Positions 14,551-22,228 are shown, numbered from the stretch's first letter. The stretch is DNA of 22,409 bases from an uncultured Corynebacterium sp. (GCF_946221105.1 NZ_CAMICL010000036.1:1-22409), one strand, 5' to 3'. Made by a program: numbers and translations. The notes: generated by a model from the letters alone, not told the origin.

Positions 14551-15794
14551 GGGCACTCCGGAAGCTCGGGGTGCTGGATCCACGCGTCCAGGATCGGGGA
14601 GATGTCCACACCCTGGCGCTTAAACGCGTTGACCAGGTCGAAGGTCTCCACGATGCCGTGGGCGTTGGTGGCCACGTAATCGCGCACCGCGTTGAAGAAC
14701 ACGGCGTCGCCGAAGGCGCGGCGCAGCGCGTGGAGGGCGATGGCGCCGCGTTTGTACACGCGGTCGTCGAACATGTCGCGCGGTCCCGGGTCGGCCAGGG
14801 TGAACTGCATGGGCGTGATTTTGGCGTAGTGGGTGCGCACGGAGACGTCGATAGGCATTCGCCCCGTAAAATCCGCCCACAGCCACTCGGCGTAGCAGGC
14901 GAAACCCTCGTTGAGCCAGATGTCCTCCCACTGCGCGATGCCCAGCGAGTTGCCGAACCACTGGTGCGCCAGCTCGTGCGCGATGAGGCGCTCGTTGCCC
15001 TGCAGGTGGTTCACGCCGAAAATGGACAGCCCCTGGGCCTCGAGCGGGATCTCCAGTTCATCTTCATGCACGACCACCTGATAGTCCTCAAACGGGTAGT
15101 GGCCGAAGACGGTTTCGAAGTAATCCAGCATGGCCTGCTGCTTGTCCAAGTCGCCCACCTGGGTCGCCGGCGGCAGCCACGCCACCGTGTTGCGGCCCAG
15201 CGCCACGCGGTGGAACTGGCCCACCTGCACCGTGGCCAGGTAGGTAGCCATGGGGCGGGCGGTGGTGTTGGTCACCGCCACGTACCCGCGGTCCGCGCGC
15301 ACGTTGAAGGTGTAGGTGGCTTTCTCGTCCGGGGTGTCGTCGCAGGGGAACCAGGACGGCGCGCCGTTGGGCTGGTTGGCGGTCAACGCGCCGTTTTCCA
15401 GCTCCTCCCAGCCCAGCAGGCCCCACGCGGTGCGGCGGGGGCGCGGGGAACCGGCGTAGCGGATGGTCAGCTGCATCTCCGTGTCCACCGGGATGAACTG
15501 GTCGAAGGTGATGCGCAGCTTGCCGCCGTGGTGGCGGTAGCGCTTGATGCCGATGCTTCCGGATACCTCCACGCGGCGCACCGACAGGCCCTGGGTGAGG
15601 TCGAGGGTGAGGTGGTTTAGCTCCCGCCAGGTGCTCAGCGTCAGGGTCGCAGTTGCTTCGAGACGGTTCGGGGCAACCTTGTAGTCAAAATCCAGGTCGT
15701 AGTGCGTGACGTGGAACCCCAGGTTGAACTCCACGCCGGTGTAGCGGTCGCGGGTGCCGGGGATGGGTGTGGAGCGAAGCCTCAGGTTTCTCAT
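14547..15794 (-). CDS. M1-family zinc metallopeptidase (aminopeptidase)
   Basis: The 415-residue protein is a short M1 gluzincin. The zinc site HELAHQWFG (272-280; H273, E274, H277) and the third ligand E296 in WLNEGFACYAEW are intact, and Y347 in RVYKRGA fits the transition-state tyrosine. Residues 25-200 form the N-terminal beta domain with the typical PSWFPCDD and DEKATYTF. The GAMEN exopeptidase motif is replaced by EAQGLSIFG (252-260). The large C-terminal helical domain of full M1 enzymes (800-900 residues) is absent, as in the compact actinobacterial members. No signal peptide is visible, so it should be cytoplasmic. It follows the prolyl-oligopeptidase-like gene by 13 bases and overlaps the flippase-like gene by four. 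Together the two peptidases could finish peptide breakdown, but their link with rhamnose genes is unexplained. Confidence 0.87.
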   Translation of the reverse strand: MRNLRLRSTPIPGTRDRYTGVEFNLGFHVTHYDLDFDYKVAPNRLEATATLTLSTWRELNHLTLDLTQGLSVRRVEVSGSIGIKRYRHHGGKLRITFDQFIPVDTEMQLTIRYAGSPRPRRTAWGLLGWEELENGALTANQPNGAPSWFPCDDTPDEKATYTFNVRADRGYVAVTNTTARPMATYLATVQVGQFHRVALGRNTVAWLPPATQVGDLDKQQAMLDYFETVFGHYPFEDYQVVVHEDELEIPLEAQGLSIFGVNHLQGNERLIAHELAHQWFGNSLGIAQWEDIWLNEGFACYAEWLWADFTGRMPIDVSVRTHYAKITPMQFTLADPGPRDMFDDRVYKRGAIALHALRRAFGDAVFFNAVRDYVATNAHGIVETFDLVNAFKRQGVDISPILDAWIQHPELPECP

Positions 15795-15807
15795 ATCGCG
15801 GGGAAGT

Positions 15808-17772
15808 CTACGCCAGGGGTGTGCCGATCTTGTCGTCGATCCACAGGTAGATCAACGCCTCCACCCGCGACACCTGTGCATTATCGGCGGCACCTGCGTG
15901 ACCGCCTGCGGTGTTTTCAAAGTAGTCCACCGGCTGGCCAGCCCGCCACAGCGCGAGCGCGAAGGTGCGGGCGTGGGCGGGGTGGACGCGGTCGTCGCGC
16001 GTGGAGGTGGTCACCAGCGCCGGGGGATACGCCACCTCGTCCCGCGGGCGGACGTTGTGCAGCGGCGACCAGGTTTCGATCGCGGCGCGCTCTTCGGGGT
16101 TGTCCGGGTCGCCGTACTCCGCCATCCAGGACGCGCCGGCGGACAGGGTGTGGTAGCGCAGCATGTCCGTCAGCGGCACCTGGATCACCGCCGCGCCGAA
16201 GCACTCCGGGTACCTCACCAGCGCGCCGGAGGTGAGCAGCCCGCCATTGGAGCCACCACGGATGGCAATCTGCGCAGGCGTGGCGTAGCCGCGGGCGACG
16301 ACGTCCTCGAGCACCGCCTTGTGGTCCTCCCACACCTTGTGGCGGTTGGTCTTGACCACCTGCGAGTGCCACTCGGGCCCGAATTCGCCGCCGCCGCGCA
16401 GGTTGGGCTGGACGTAGAAGTTGCCCTGCTCCAGCCACGCGATGCCGCGCACGTTGGAAAACGCGGGCGTAAGCGAGACCTCGAAGCCGCCGTAGCCTCC
16501 CACCAGCGTGGGACGGGGGCCACCGGAGAAGCCGCCGGTGATGAAGTACGGCAGGCGCGTGCCGTCGGCGGAGGTCACCCAGTGCTGTCGGGTTTCAAGC
16601 CCGCTCGTGTCGAAGTGGGCGGGGGCGCGCTTGGCTTCGGTGAGTGCACCGGAGGCGTCGCCGCGCAACAGCGTTGTCGGCGTGGTGAAGGATGAGGCGG
16701 CGACCCAGAACTCGTCGCCGGCCACCGGGTTTGCGGCCACCACGTGGGCACTGGCGGCCTCGGGCAGGGTGAGTTCGGTGCGCTCCCAGGTGCCCAGCGT
16801 GAGGCGGGAGATGCTGGTGGCCACGTCCACCAGGCAGGTCAGCAGCAGCGCGTTTTCGGTGAACGAGATCGCTTCGACGGTCGCGTCCTGCTCCAGCACG
16901 GTGAACTCGCGGCCGCCTTGCTGGAAGGCCTCGAGCTCGATCACGCCGAGGGCACCCGCGGGCACGCCCGCGAACTCGGTGCGCGGCTGGATGAACAGCC
17001 ACGTGCGGTGGGGGATGGCGTCGCAATCGTCCGGAACGTCCACAAACTCGCCGTCGACCCACGTGCGCGAGGTGTAAAAATCGAGCGCCCGCGTGACGAC
17101 GGTCCTCCGGTCCACCAGGTCATAGCCCGACCACACGCCAACATCGTCGGGCTCGCCCGTGAAGATGACGGTCTTGCCGCCGCTGCGGGTCCAGCGCGCC
17201 ACCTGCATGGGGTAGCCGGAGTTGGTCACCGTGCCCGGGCCTTCGTCGGTGCCCACCAGGATGGTGTCGCGGTCCACCCAGTCGACGGAGGTTTTCGCCT
17301 CGTCGATGGCGAAGCCGCCGTCGGCCGCGTCGACGAAAGCGCGCGAGGTGAGGTCGAATTCGCGCACCACCACCGCGTCCGCCCCGCCTCGCGACAGGCG
17401 GATCAGCGCCCGGTCCCAGCTCACGGGCAGCACGGTAGCGCTTTTGTACACCCAGTCCTCGTCCTCTTCTTCGGCGAGGGCGTCGATGTCGAGGAGGGTC
17501 TCCCAGTCATCCTGGTCGGCGAGGTATGCATCCACGGTTACCCTCCGCCAAAGACCCCTTTGGTGGTCCCCGTCGCTCCAGAAGTTGTACAGGTACTCGC
17601 CGCGCCGGGTGACAAAGGGGATCCGGTCGTCCGAATCCAGCGCGGCGCGGATCCGTTCGCGCAGCGAGGACGAATCGAGCCGCGCTTCTGTCGCGTCGGA
17701 CCACTCCCGGGCCCATTCGAGGGCGGGGGCGGCCGTGAGGTCGTCGAGAAGCTTGGGCTCGATGTCGCGCAC
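15808..17772 (-). CDS. S9 prolyl-oligopeptidase-family serine peptidase
   Basis: The 654-residue protein has the prolyl oligopeptidase layout: an N-terminal beta-propeller (roughly 60-400) and a C-terminal alpha/beta hydrolase. The catalytic triad fits S508 in RGGSNGGLL, D593 or D594 in STRDDRVHPAHA and H625 in TAGGHAGA. GGYGGFEVS and NLRGGGEFGPEWH upstream of the serine are typical S9A landmarks. It cleaves short peptides, by family after proline, though the exact specificity is unknown. No signal peptide is seen. The GTG at 17772 is chosen over an ATG at 17871, which would read far into the mycoloyltransferase gene; the GTG comes one base after that gene's TAG, with GGGGG six bases upstream. 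It is the second gene of the long minus-strand operon. Confidence 0.9.
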   Translation of the reverse strand: MRDIEPKLLDDLTAAPALEWAREWSDATEARLDSSSLRERIRAALDSDDRIPFVTRRGEYLYNFWSDGDHQRGLWRRVTVDAYLADQDDWETLLDIDALAEEEDEDWVYKSATVLPVSWDRALIRLSRGGADAVVVREFDLTSRAFVDAADGGFAIDEAKTSVDWVDRDTILVGTDEGPGTVTNSGYPMQVARWTRSGGKTVIFTGEPDDVGVWSGYDLVDRRTVVTRALDFYTSRTWVDGEFVDVPDDCDAIPHRTWLFIQPRTEFAGVPAGALGVIELEAFQQGGREFTVLEQDATVEAISFTENALLLTCLVDVATSISRLTLGTWERTELTLPEAASAHVVAANPVAGDEFWVAASSFTTPTTLLRGDASGALTEAKRAPAHFDTSGLETRQHWVTSADGTRLPYFITGGFSGGPRPTLVGGYGGFEVSLTPAFSNVRGIAWLEQGNFYVQPNLRGGGEFGPEWHSQVVKTNRHKVWEDHKAVLEDVVARGYATPAQIAIRGGSNGGLLTSGALVRYPECFGAAVIQVPLTDMLRYHTLSAGASWMAEYGDPDNPEERAAIETWSPLHNVRPRDEVAYPPALVTTSTRDDRVHPAHARTFALALWRAGQPVDYFENTAGGHAGAADNAQVSRVEALIYLWIDDKIGTPLA

Positions 17773-17773
17773 G

Positions 17774-18901
17774 CTAGACCCCCAGGGCAGGCTTGATGGT
17801 GGTGTGCCAGGCGCGGTCCATGTCCTCGGTCCAGTACGGCCACGAGTGGGTGCCCACGTTGCGCAGCTCAAAGTGCGCCGGGATGCCCAGGCCGTCCAGT
17901 TTGGCCTTCAGGTCGTGGGTGCACTTGTTCACCGCGGCCTCAATCACGCCGCCTTCGACCTGCAGCACGCCCGCGCCGACCTGCGCCGCCGGCATCGGCG
18001 CACCCTTGCCCAGCAGGTAGCTGACCTGGTCCGGATGGCCCGCCAGGCCCGACCCGGAGGAGATGTACAGGCGGGTGCCGCGCAGCTTCTCCGCGCCCAA
18101 AAGCGCGTCGTTGTAGCGGTTGTACGGCCCGTTCATCGGCCCCCACATCATCTCCGGGGTGACCGTTTGGAAGTTCGGGGTGCCCGCGCGGTTGACGGTC
18201 ACGCGCGCGAAGTTGTAGCCGTGTGGCGAGGACGTGGACGCGCAGCCGGAAAATGCCGCCGCGGCCTGGTACATCCCCGGGTTATGCTGTGCGAATAGCA
18301 GGGCGGAGGTGGCGGACATGGACACGCCGGTCACCGCGCGGCGGCCGTTGGCGCCCACCACGCGCTCGATCGGGCCGGGCAGCTCCTTGGTCAAAAACGT
18401 CTCCCATTTCTGCGGGCCGTTGACGTAGTCGGAAGCGACGTCCGTTTTCACCCAGTCCGTGTAGTAGGAAAACGCGCCGGCCTGCGGCACCACCACGTTC
18501 ACACCCTTGCCGGCGAAGTAGTCCTTCACGGGGTAGAGCTTCAGCCAGTCCTGGTTCTGCTCCGCGCCGCCGGCGCCGTTGAGCAGGTACAACGTCGGCG
18601 CGTTGCTTACGCGGTTGCCGGCGGCGTCGGTGGCCGGCACGACCGCGACCGGGATGTCGCGGCGCATGGAGGGGGAGTACACGTTGTAGGACAGCACCGT
18701 CTTGTGGTCCACCTGGTTGACCCACTCCTGCGCCTGGCCGGTGCGGGTGATCAGCGGCGGATTCGTTCGCGCGTCCCACGCCTTCACAATGCCCTCTTGA
18801 CCTTCCTGGCCGGCCGGCTGGGCGGAGGCCGCCGGTGCGATGGTGCATGCGAGGGAGACTGCCGTGAGGGCGGCAAGCGCCGCCGCCTTGATCTTCTTCA
18901 T
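17774..18901 (-). CDS. secreted mycoloyltransferase (antigen 85 family)
   Basis: The 375-residue exported esterase belongs to the antigen 85/corynomycoloyltransferase family, which moves mycolic acids to trehalose, arabinogalactan or proteins in the outer envelope. A Sec signal peptide covers residues 1-27 (KKIK, Ala/Leu core, ASA cleavage). The fold landmarks are LYLLNGAGG (104-112), the nucleophile elbow TGVSMSATS (191-199, S194) and a C-terminal GTHSWPYW (350-357, H352), which closely matches antigen 85 GTHSWEYW. Cysteines C220 and C327 recur in the neighbouring paralogue. I recall that C. glutamicum MytC, which acylates the porins PorA and PorH, lies near the rml and lpd genes, so this is a MytC candidate, but the substrate is not proven. 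It heads the minus-strand operon and is divergent from the 36-codon gene. Confidence 0.9.
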   Translation of the reverse strand: MKKIKAAALAALTAVSLACTIAPAASAQPAGQEGQEGIVKAWDARTNPPLITRTGQAQEWVNQVDHKTVLSYNVYSPSMRRDIPVAVVPATDAAGNRVSNAPTLYLLNGAGGAEQNQDWLKLYPVKDYFAGKGVNVVVPQAGAFSYYTDWVKTDVASDYVNGPQKWETFLTKELPGPIERVVGANGRRAVTGVSMSATSALLFAQHNPGMYQAAAAFSGCASTSSPHGYNFARVTVNRAGTPNFQTVTPEMMWGPMNGPYNRYNDALLGAEKLRGTRLYISSGSGLAGHPDQVSYLLGKGAPMPAAQVGAGVLQVEGGVIEAAVNKCTHDLKAKLDGLGIPAHFELRNVGTHSWPYWTEDMDRAWHTTIKPALGV

Positions 18902-18947
18902 CTGTGTATCCAGTCCTGGGGGAGGGGGTTAAACTGACAGGCAATTA

Positions 18948-18978
18948 TTGCGCCATTCTATGGGACATTCGTTACTGT
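18948..18978 (+). promoter_or_regulatory. candidate promoter of the 36-codon gene
   Basis: TTGCGC (18948-18953) and TACTGT (18973-18978) form a possible -35/-10 pair with a 19-base spacer, about 65 bases before the small gene. On the opposite strand TAGAAT (18960-18955) is a candidate -10 for the mycoloyltransferase, inside the same region. Read by eye. Confidence 0.35.
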
Positions 18979-19043
18979 AGTGGCCAGCGTTACGCGTGTG
19001 GCGTGTTGCGCCTCCCGCCCCAAAACTCCGAAAGGACCCCAAC

Positions 19044-19154
19044 ATGAACCCCATCGAAACCTTCCAGGTGCAGATCAACCAGATTCTCGGCGAGCTCGTC
19101 CACGCAGGCTCCTCCATGTCTTCCACCATCGCCTACGGCATGGGCATGTTCTAA
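19044..19154 (+). CDS. 36-residue small protein, possible mycomembrane porin or mycoloylated peptide
   Basis: This short gene has a strong ribosome binding site (AAAGGA, 19031-19036) at good distance from its ATG, a candidate promoter and a hairpin terminator 23 bases past its TAA, so it is probably real. The product begins MNPIETFQVQINQILGELV, has no signal peptide, continues with a small polar Ser-rich stretch AGSSMSST and ends AYGMGMF. The first half is an amphipathic helix candidate. PorA (45 residues), PorH (57) and related proteins of C. glutamicum are similarly tiny, lack signal peptides and carry mycolic acid on a serine. Position between two mycoloyltransferases supports membership in that class. 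There is no direct alignment to a known porin, so porin function is a hypothesis; a regulatory peptide is the alternative. Confidence 0.7.
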   Translation: MNPIETFQVQINQILGELVHAGSSMSSTIAYGMGMF

Positions 19155-19177
19155 ACGCGCCTTCTCGCACAAACCAA

Positions 19178-19214
19178 AACGGCGCCTCCCGGCTCGAAGC
19201 GGGGAGGCGCCGTT
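19178..19214. terminator. bidirectional intrinsic terminator
   Basis: A 13-bp perfect stem, AACGGCGCCTCCC (19178-19190) with GGGAGGCGCCGTT (19202-19214), has an 11-base loop. On the minus strand it follows the second mycoloyltransferase by 20 bases and continues GTTTTGGTTTG, a fair T tract. On the plus strand it follows the small gene by 23 bases with a poorer tail. It separates two convergent genes. Confidence 0.85.
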
Positions 19215-19234
19215 AGGCGTCGTAAAGCAAGTGC

Positions 19235-20677
19235 CTACTGTTCCAGGCCAAGCGCCTTCTTGAACACCTTCTCGTAGGAAAGCTTGACGTCATCGCGCCA
19301 CGACGCCCAGCTGTGGGTGCCAACATTGCGCAGCTCAGCGTGGGTGACCTCCACGTCGTTGGCGCGCATCTTCACCATCAGGTCGTGGGTGCAGGCGTTC
19401 ATCGCCGCCTCGATCACGCCGCCCTCGACCTGCAGGGTCATCGCGTTGGTCAGCGCGCGGGTCGACGCCGCGTCCGGATCCACGCCGTACTTGTTGACAA
19501 GGCGGTCCTTCAGGTAGCCCGGCGTATCGCTCTCGCCAGCCAAGCCAGTGCCGGTGGACAGGTACACCGCGGTGCCCTTGAGATCCGCCGCGTTGACCAG
19601 CGCGTCGTAGTGGCGGTTGTAGTCAGAACCTTGCTCACCGAAGATGTACTCCGGCGACATCACGTTCGGCGCGCCGCGGCTGACGGTCAGGTCCAGGAAC
19701 TTCCACGGAAGCGGGGTGGAGGTTGCCGCGCAGCCGGAGAAGGAGCCGACAGCGTCGTAGAAGCCCGGGTTGTGCTCCGCCAGCAGCAGCACCGAGGTCG
19801 CAGCCATGGACAGGCCCGCGGCCGCGCGGTGCTCCTCGTCGGCCTTCATGTACGGCTCAACCGCCTGCGGCAGCTCATCCGCCAGGAAGGTCGACCACAT
19901 CTGGGGGCCGTGGAAGAACGGGTTCGTGTCCGTGTCCACCGGCGGCTCGGCGGCCCAGTCCACGTAGTAGGAGAACGCGCCCTCCATCGGGATCACCAGG
20001 TTGACGCCGGAGTCCTTGTACGTCTCTTCCAACTCGTCGTAGGCCTGCGCGACCCAGTCGGTGTCCTGTTCCGAGCCGCCGGCGCCGTTGAGCAGATAGA
20101 CCGTCGGTGCGTTCTCCTTGCGCTCGCCGTTTTCGTCGGTGGCGTAGAAGACCGCAACCGGAATGTCGCGCTCCATGGACTCGGAGTGCACGCGGATCGC
20201 CTCGTTGTCCCAGGTTTCGCGGTGGCGCTCCAGGATGCCAACCCACGCCTGGTCCTTGCCGTTGTAGGTCTCCGGGGCCTCGCCGAGCGGCACGATGTTC
20301 GGGTGCTCTTCCGGCTGCTCGGCCTCGGTGGTCGGTTCCTCAGCGTCGGTCGGTTCCGGGGCTGCAGTGGTGCTGGTGGTGGGGTCCACGACCTTGACCT
20401 CGGTGGTGGTTACCGTCGTTGCTGCCGAGCTGGTGCTCGTTGGCGTCGTACCCGTCGCCGCCATTGTCGGAGTCTCCTCGGTCTTCGGCATGACCGACGG
20501 CTTCTGCGACGTGGAAGTCGGGGTGGGAAGCGAGGTCTGCACCGACGTCGCCGCCGGCGACAGGGTGGCGACCGGCTTGTCGGCATCGCCCCCTGCGAAG
20601 TGCTGGACGGCGGGAACGGAGCCTGCGGCGATGAGAGCAGCGGCGCCCAGGGCTACCGCCGTGCGAGTGAACTTCAC
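19235..20677 (-). CDS. mycoloyltransferase (antigen 85 family) with Ser/Thr/Pro-rich stalk
   Basis: The 480-residue protein is a longer paralogue of the mycoloyltransferase at 17774-18901. Residues 1-22 form a signal peptide or anchor (KFTR, then an Ala/Leu/Val core). Residues about 33-126 are a low-complexity stalk of Thr, Ser, Pro, Ala and later Glu, likely extended in the cell wall. The catalytic domain has VYLLNGAGG, the nucleophile elbow AGLSMAATS (S290), TLQVEGGVIEAAMNACTHD and the C-terminal RNVGTHSWASW (H455). Antigen 85 has GLSMAAS at the elbow, a very close match. The start is GTG at 20677, which puts the signal peptide at the N-terminus; an ATG at 20743 would add 22 polar residues in front. 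It is divergent from lpd. The acceptor (trehalose, arabinogalactan or protein) is not predictable. Confidence 0.88.
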   Translation of the reverse strand: MKFTRTAVALGAAALIAAGSVPAVQHFAGGDADKPVATLSPAATSVQTSLPTPTSTSQKPSVMPKTEETPTMAATGTTPTSTSSAATTVTTTEVKVVDPTTSTTAAPEPTDAEEPTTEAEQPEEHPNIVPLGEAPETYNGKDQAWVGILERHRETWDNEAIRVHSESMERDIPVAVFYATDENGERKENAPTVYLLNGAGGSEQDTDWVAQAYDELEETYKDSGVNLVIPMEGAFSYYVDWAAEPPVDTDTNPFFHGPQMWSTFLADELPQAVEPYMKADEEHRAAAGLSMAATSVLLLAEHNPGFYDAVGSFSGCAATSTPLPWKFLDLTVSRGAPNVMSPEYIFGEQGSDYNRHYDALVNAADLKGTAVYLSTGTGLAGESDTPGYLKDRLVNKYGVDPDAASTRALTNAMTLQVEGGVIEAAMNACTHDLMVKMRANDVEVTHAELRNVGTHSWASWRDDVKLSYEKVFKKALGLEQ

Positions 20678-20692
20678 AGTGAATCGCTCACT
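20678..20692. repeat. small inverted repeat abutting the mycoloyltransferase start
   Basis: AGTGA and TCACT arms flank a 5-base centre directly in front of the GTG at 20677 (15 bases in all). In the mRNA the weak Shine-Dalgarno-like AGUGAG would lie in the stem, or the DNA could be an operator. The arms are short, so chance is possible. Confidence 0.3.
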
Positions 20693-20744
20693 TTCATTCA
20701 AGGAAGAAACAAGATGCTCCGCAACATTTTGCCAGACGGGCACG

Positions 20745-20750
20745 TACGAT
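20745..20750 (+). promoter_or_regulatory. candidate -10 box of lpd (leaderless)
   Basis: TACGAT ends seven bases before the lpd GTG at 20758. No Shine-Dalgarno sequence precedes the GTG, so transcription probably starts at or near the start codon. No good -35 is seen at 17-18 bases. Confidence 0.4.
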
Positions 20751-20757
20751 ATGCAGC

Positions 20758-22170
20758 GTGAGTAAAGAACATTTTGACGTTGTTGTCCTCGGCGCTGGCC
20801 CCGGTGGCTACGTCGCCGCCATCCGCGCAGCTCAGCTGGGTAAAAAAGTAGCTGTCATCGAGAAGCAGTACTGGGGCGGTGTCTGCCTCAACGTGGGCTG
20901 CATCCCGTCCAAGGCCCTGATCAAGAACGCTGAAGTGGCTGAAATCTTCAACCACGAAGCAAAGACGTTCGGCATCAAGGGTGACGTGGAGTTCGACTAC
21001 ACGGACGCCCACAAGCGCTCCCGCAAGGTCTCCCAGAAGATCGTCGGCGGCGTGCACTACCTGATGAAGAAGAACAAGATCCAGGAGATCAACGGCCTGG
21101 GCACCTTCACGGACGCCAAGACCATCGAGATCACCGAAGGCGACGACAAGGGCACGACCGTCACCTTCGACAACTGCATCATCGCCACTGGCGCTGTGGT
21201 GCGCACCCTGCCGGGCATCGAACTGTCCGAGAACGTGGTGTCCTACGAGGAGCAGATCCTCAACCCGGAGGCCCCGGAGAAGATGGTCATCGTCGGCGCT
21301 GGCGCGATCGGCATGGAGTTCGCGTACGTGCTGTCCAACTACGGCGTTGACGTCACGGTCATCGAGTACCAGGACCGCGTCCTGCCCAACGAGGACAAGG
21401 ACGTCTCCAAGGAGATCGCGAAGGCCTACAAGAAGCTCGGCGTGAAGCTGCTGACCGGCCACGCCACCACCGAGGTGCGCGACAACGGCGATTCCGTCGA
21501 GGTGGACGTGAAGAAGAACGGCACCGACAAGGTGGAGACGCTCACCGCGGACCGCGTGATGATCTCCGTCGGCTTCGCCCCGCGCACCGAGGGCTACGGC
21601 CTGGAGAACACCGGCGTCGAGCTCACCGACCGCGGCGCCATTGCCATCGACGAGCGCATGCGCACCAACGTCGACGGCATCTACGCCATCGGCGATGTGA
21701 CCGCGAAGCTGCAGCTCGCCCACGTGGCTGAGGCCCAGGGCATCATCGCCGCCGAGACCATCGCGGACGCGGAGACCCTCGAGATCGAGGATTACATGAT
21801 GACCCCGCGCGCCACCTTCTGTAACCCGCAGGTCGCTTCCATGGGTTACACCGAGGAGCAGGCGAAGGAGAAGTGGCCGGACCGCGACATCAAGGTCGCC
21901 ACCTTCCCGTTCACCGCGAACGGCAAGGCAGTCGGCCTGAACGAGACCGCTGGCTTCGGCAAGCTCGTCGCGGACGCCGAGTTCGGCGAGATCCTCGGCG
22001 CGCACCTGGTCGGCGCGAACGTCTCCGAGCTGCTTCCGGAGGTCGTGCTGGCGCAGCGCTTCGACCTCACCGCGGGCGAGATCGCGCGCTCCATCCACAT
22101 CCACCCGACTCTGTCCGAGGTGCTCAAGGAGATCGCGCACGGCGTCGAAGGCCACATGATCAACCTGTAA
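20758..22170 (+). CDS. lpd: dihydrolipoamide dehydrogenase (E3)
   Basis: The 470-residue flavoprotein reoxidises dihydrolipoamide with NAD in the pyruvate and 2-oxoglutarate dehydrogenase complexes, in the cytoplasm. The FAD motif GAGPGG is at 12-17 and the redox disulfide in GGVCLNVGCIP is C43/C48. The NAD domain motif VGAGAIGMEF starts at 179, a second FAD contact is in GIYAIGDV, and the catalytic His-Glu pair of HPTLSE is H449/E454. Length and spacing are those of a normal E3 enzyme. Codon use is strongly biased to G/C-ending codons such as AAG, CTG and GGC, typical of highly expressed corynebacterial genes. It starts with GTG at 20758 without a ribosome binding site and is monocistronic, with a strong terminator after its stop. 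The C. glutamicum counterpart is also a stand-alone gene, as I recall. Confidence 0.97.
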   Translation: MSKEHFDVVVLGAGPGGYVAAIRAAQLGKKVAVIEKQYWGGVCLNVGCIPSKALIKNAEVAEIFNHEAKTFGIKGDVEFDYTDAHKRSRKVSQKIVGGVHYLMKKNKIQEINGLGTFTDAKTIEITEGDDKGTTVTFDNCIIATGAVVRTLPGIELSENVVSYEEQILNPEAPEKMVIVGAGAIGMEFAYVLSNYGVDVTVIEYQDRVLPNEDKDVSKEIAKAYKKLGVKLLTGHATTEVRDNGDSVEVDVKKNGTDKVETLTADRVMISVGFAPRTEGYGLENTGVELTDRGAIAIDERMRTNVDGIYAIGDVTAKLQLAHVAEAQGIIAAETIADAETLEIEDYMMTPRATFCNPQVASMGYTEEQAKEKWPDRDIKVATFPFTANGKAVGLNETAGFGKLVADAEFGEILGAHLVGANVSELLPEVVLAQRFDLTAGEIARSIHIHPTLSEVLKEIAHGVEGHMINL

Positions 22171-22191
22171 GCCTTCGCTTTTCGACGCACC

Positions 22192-22228
22192 AAAGGCGGG
22201 CCCCGTTCATCCCCGGGCCCGCCTTTTT
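22192..22228 (+). terminator. intrinsic terminator of lpd
   Basis: The stem AAAGGCGGGCCC (22192-22203) pairs perfectly over 12 bp with GGGCCCGCCTTT (22215-22226), with an 11-base loop and five T (22224-22228) at its foot, 21 bases after the lpd stop. Confidence 0.93.

Noticed and set aside
17773..17871. Upstream ATG (17871) for the prolyl-oligopeptidase-like gene
   Set aside because: The extra 33 residues are antigen 85 C-terminal coding sequence read in another frame; GTG at 17772 has a good ribosome binding site.
19313..20761. 482-codon plus-strand open frame opposite the second mycoloyltransferase
   Set aside because: Low-complexity Arg/Val/Gly composition, no motif; the opposite strand has an intact antigen 85-type enzyme.
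20698..22155. 485-codon minus-strand open frame opposite lpd
   Set aside because: Antisense shadow of a strongly codon-biased gene; no recognisable domain.
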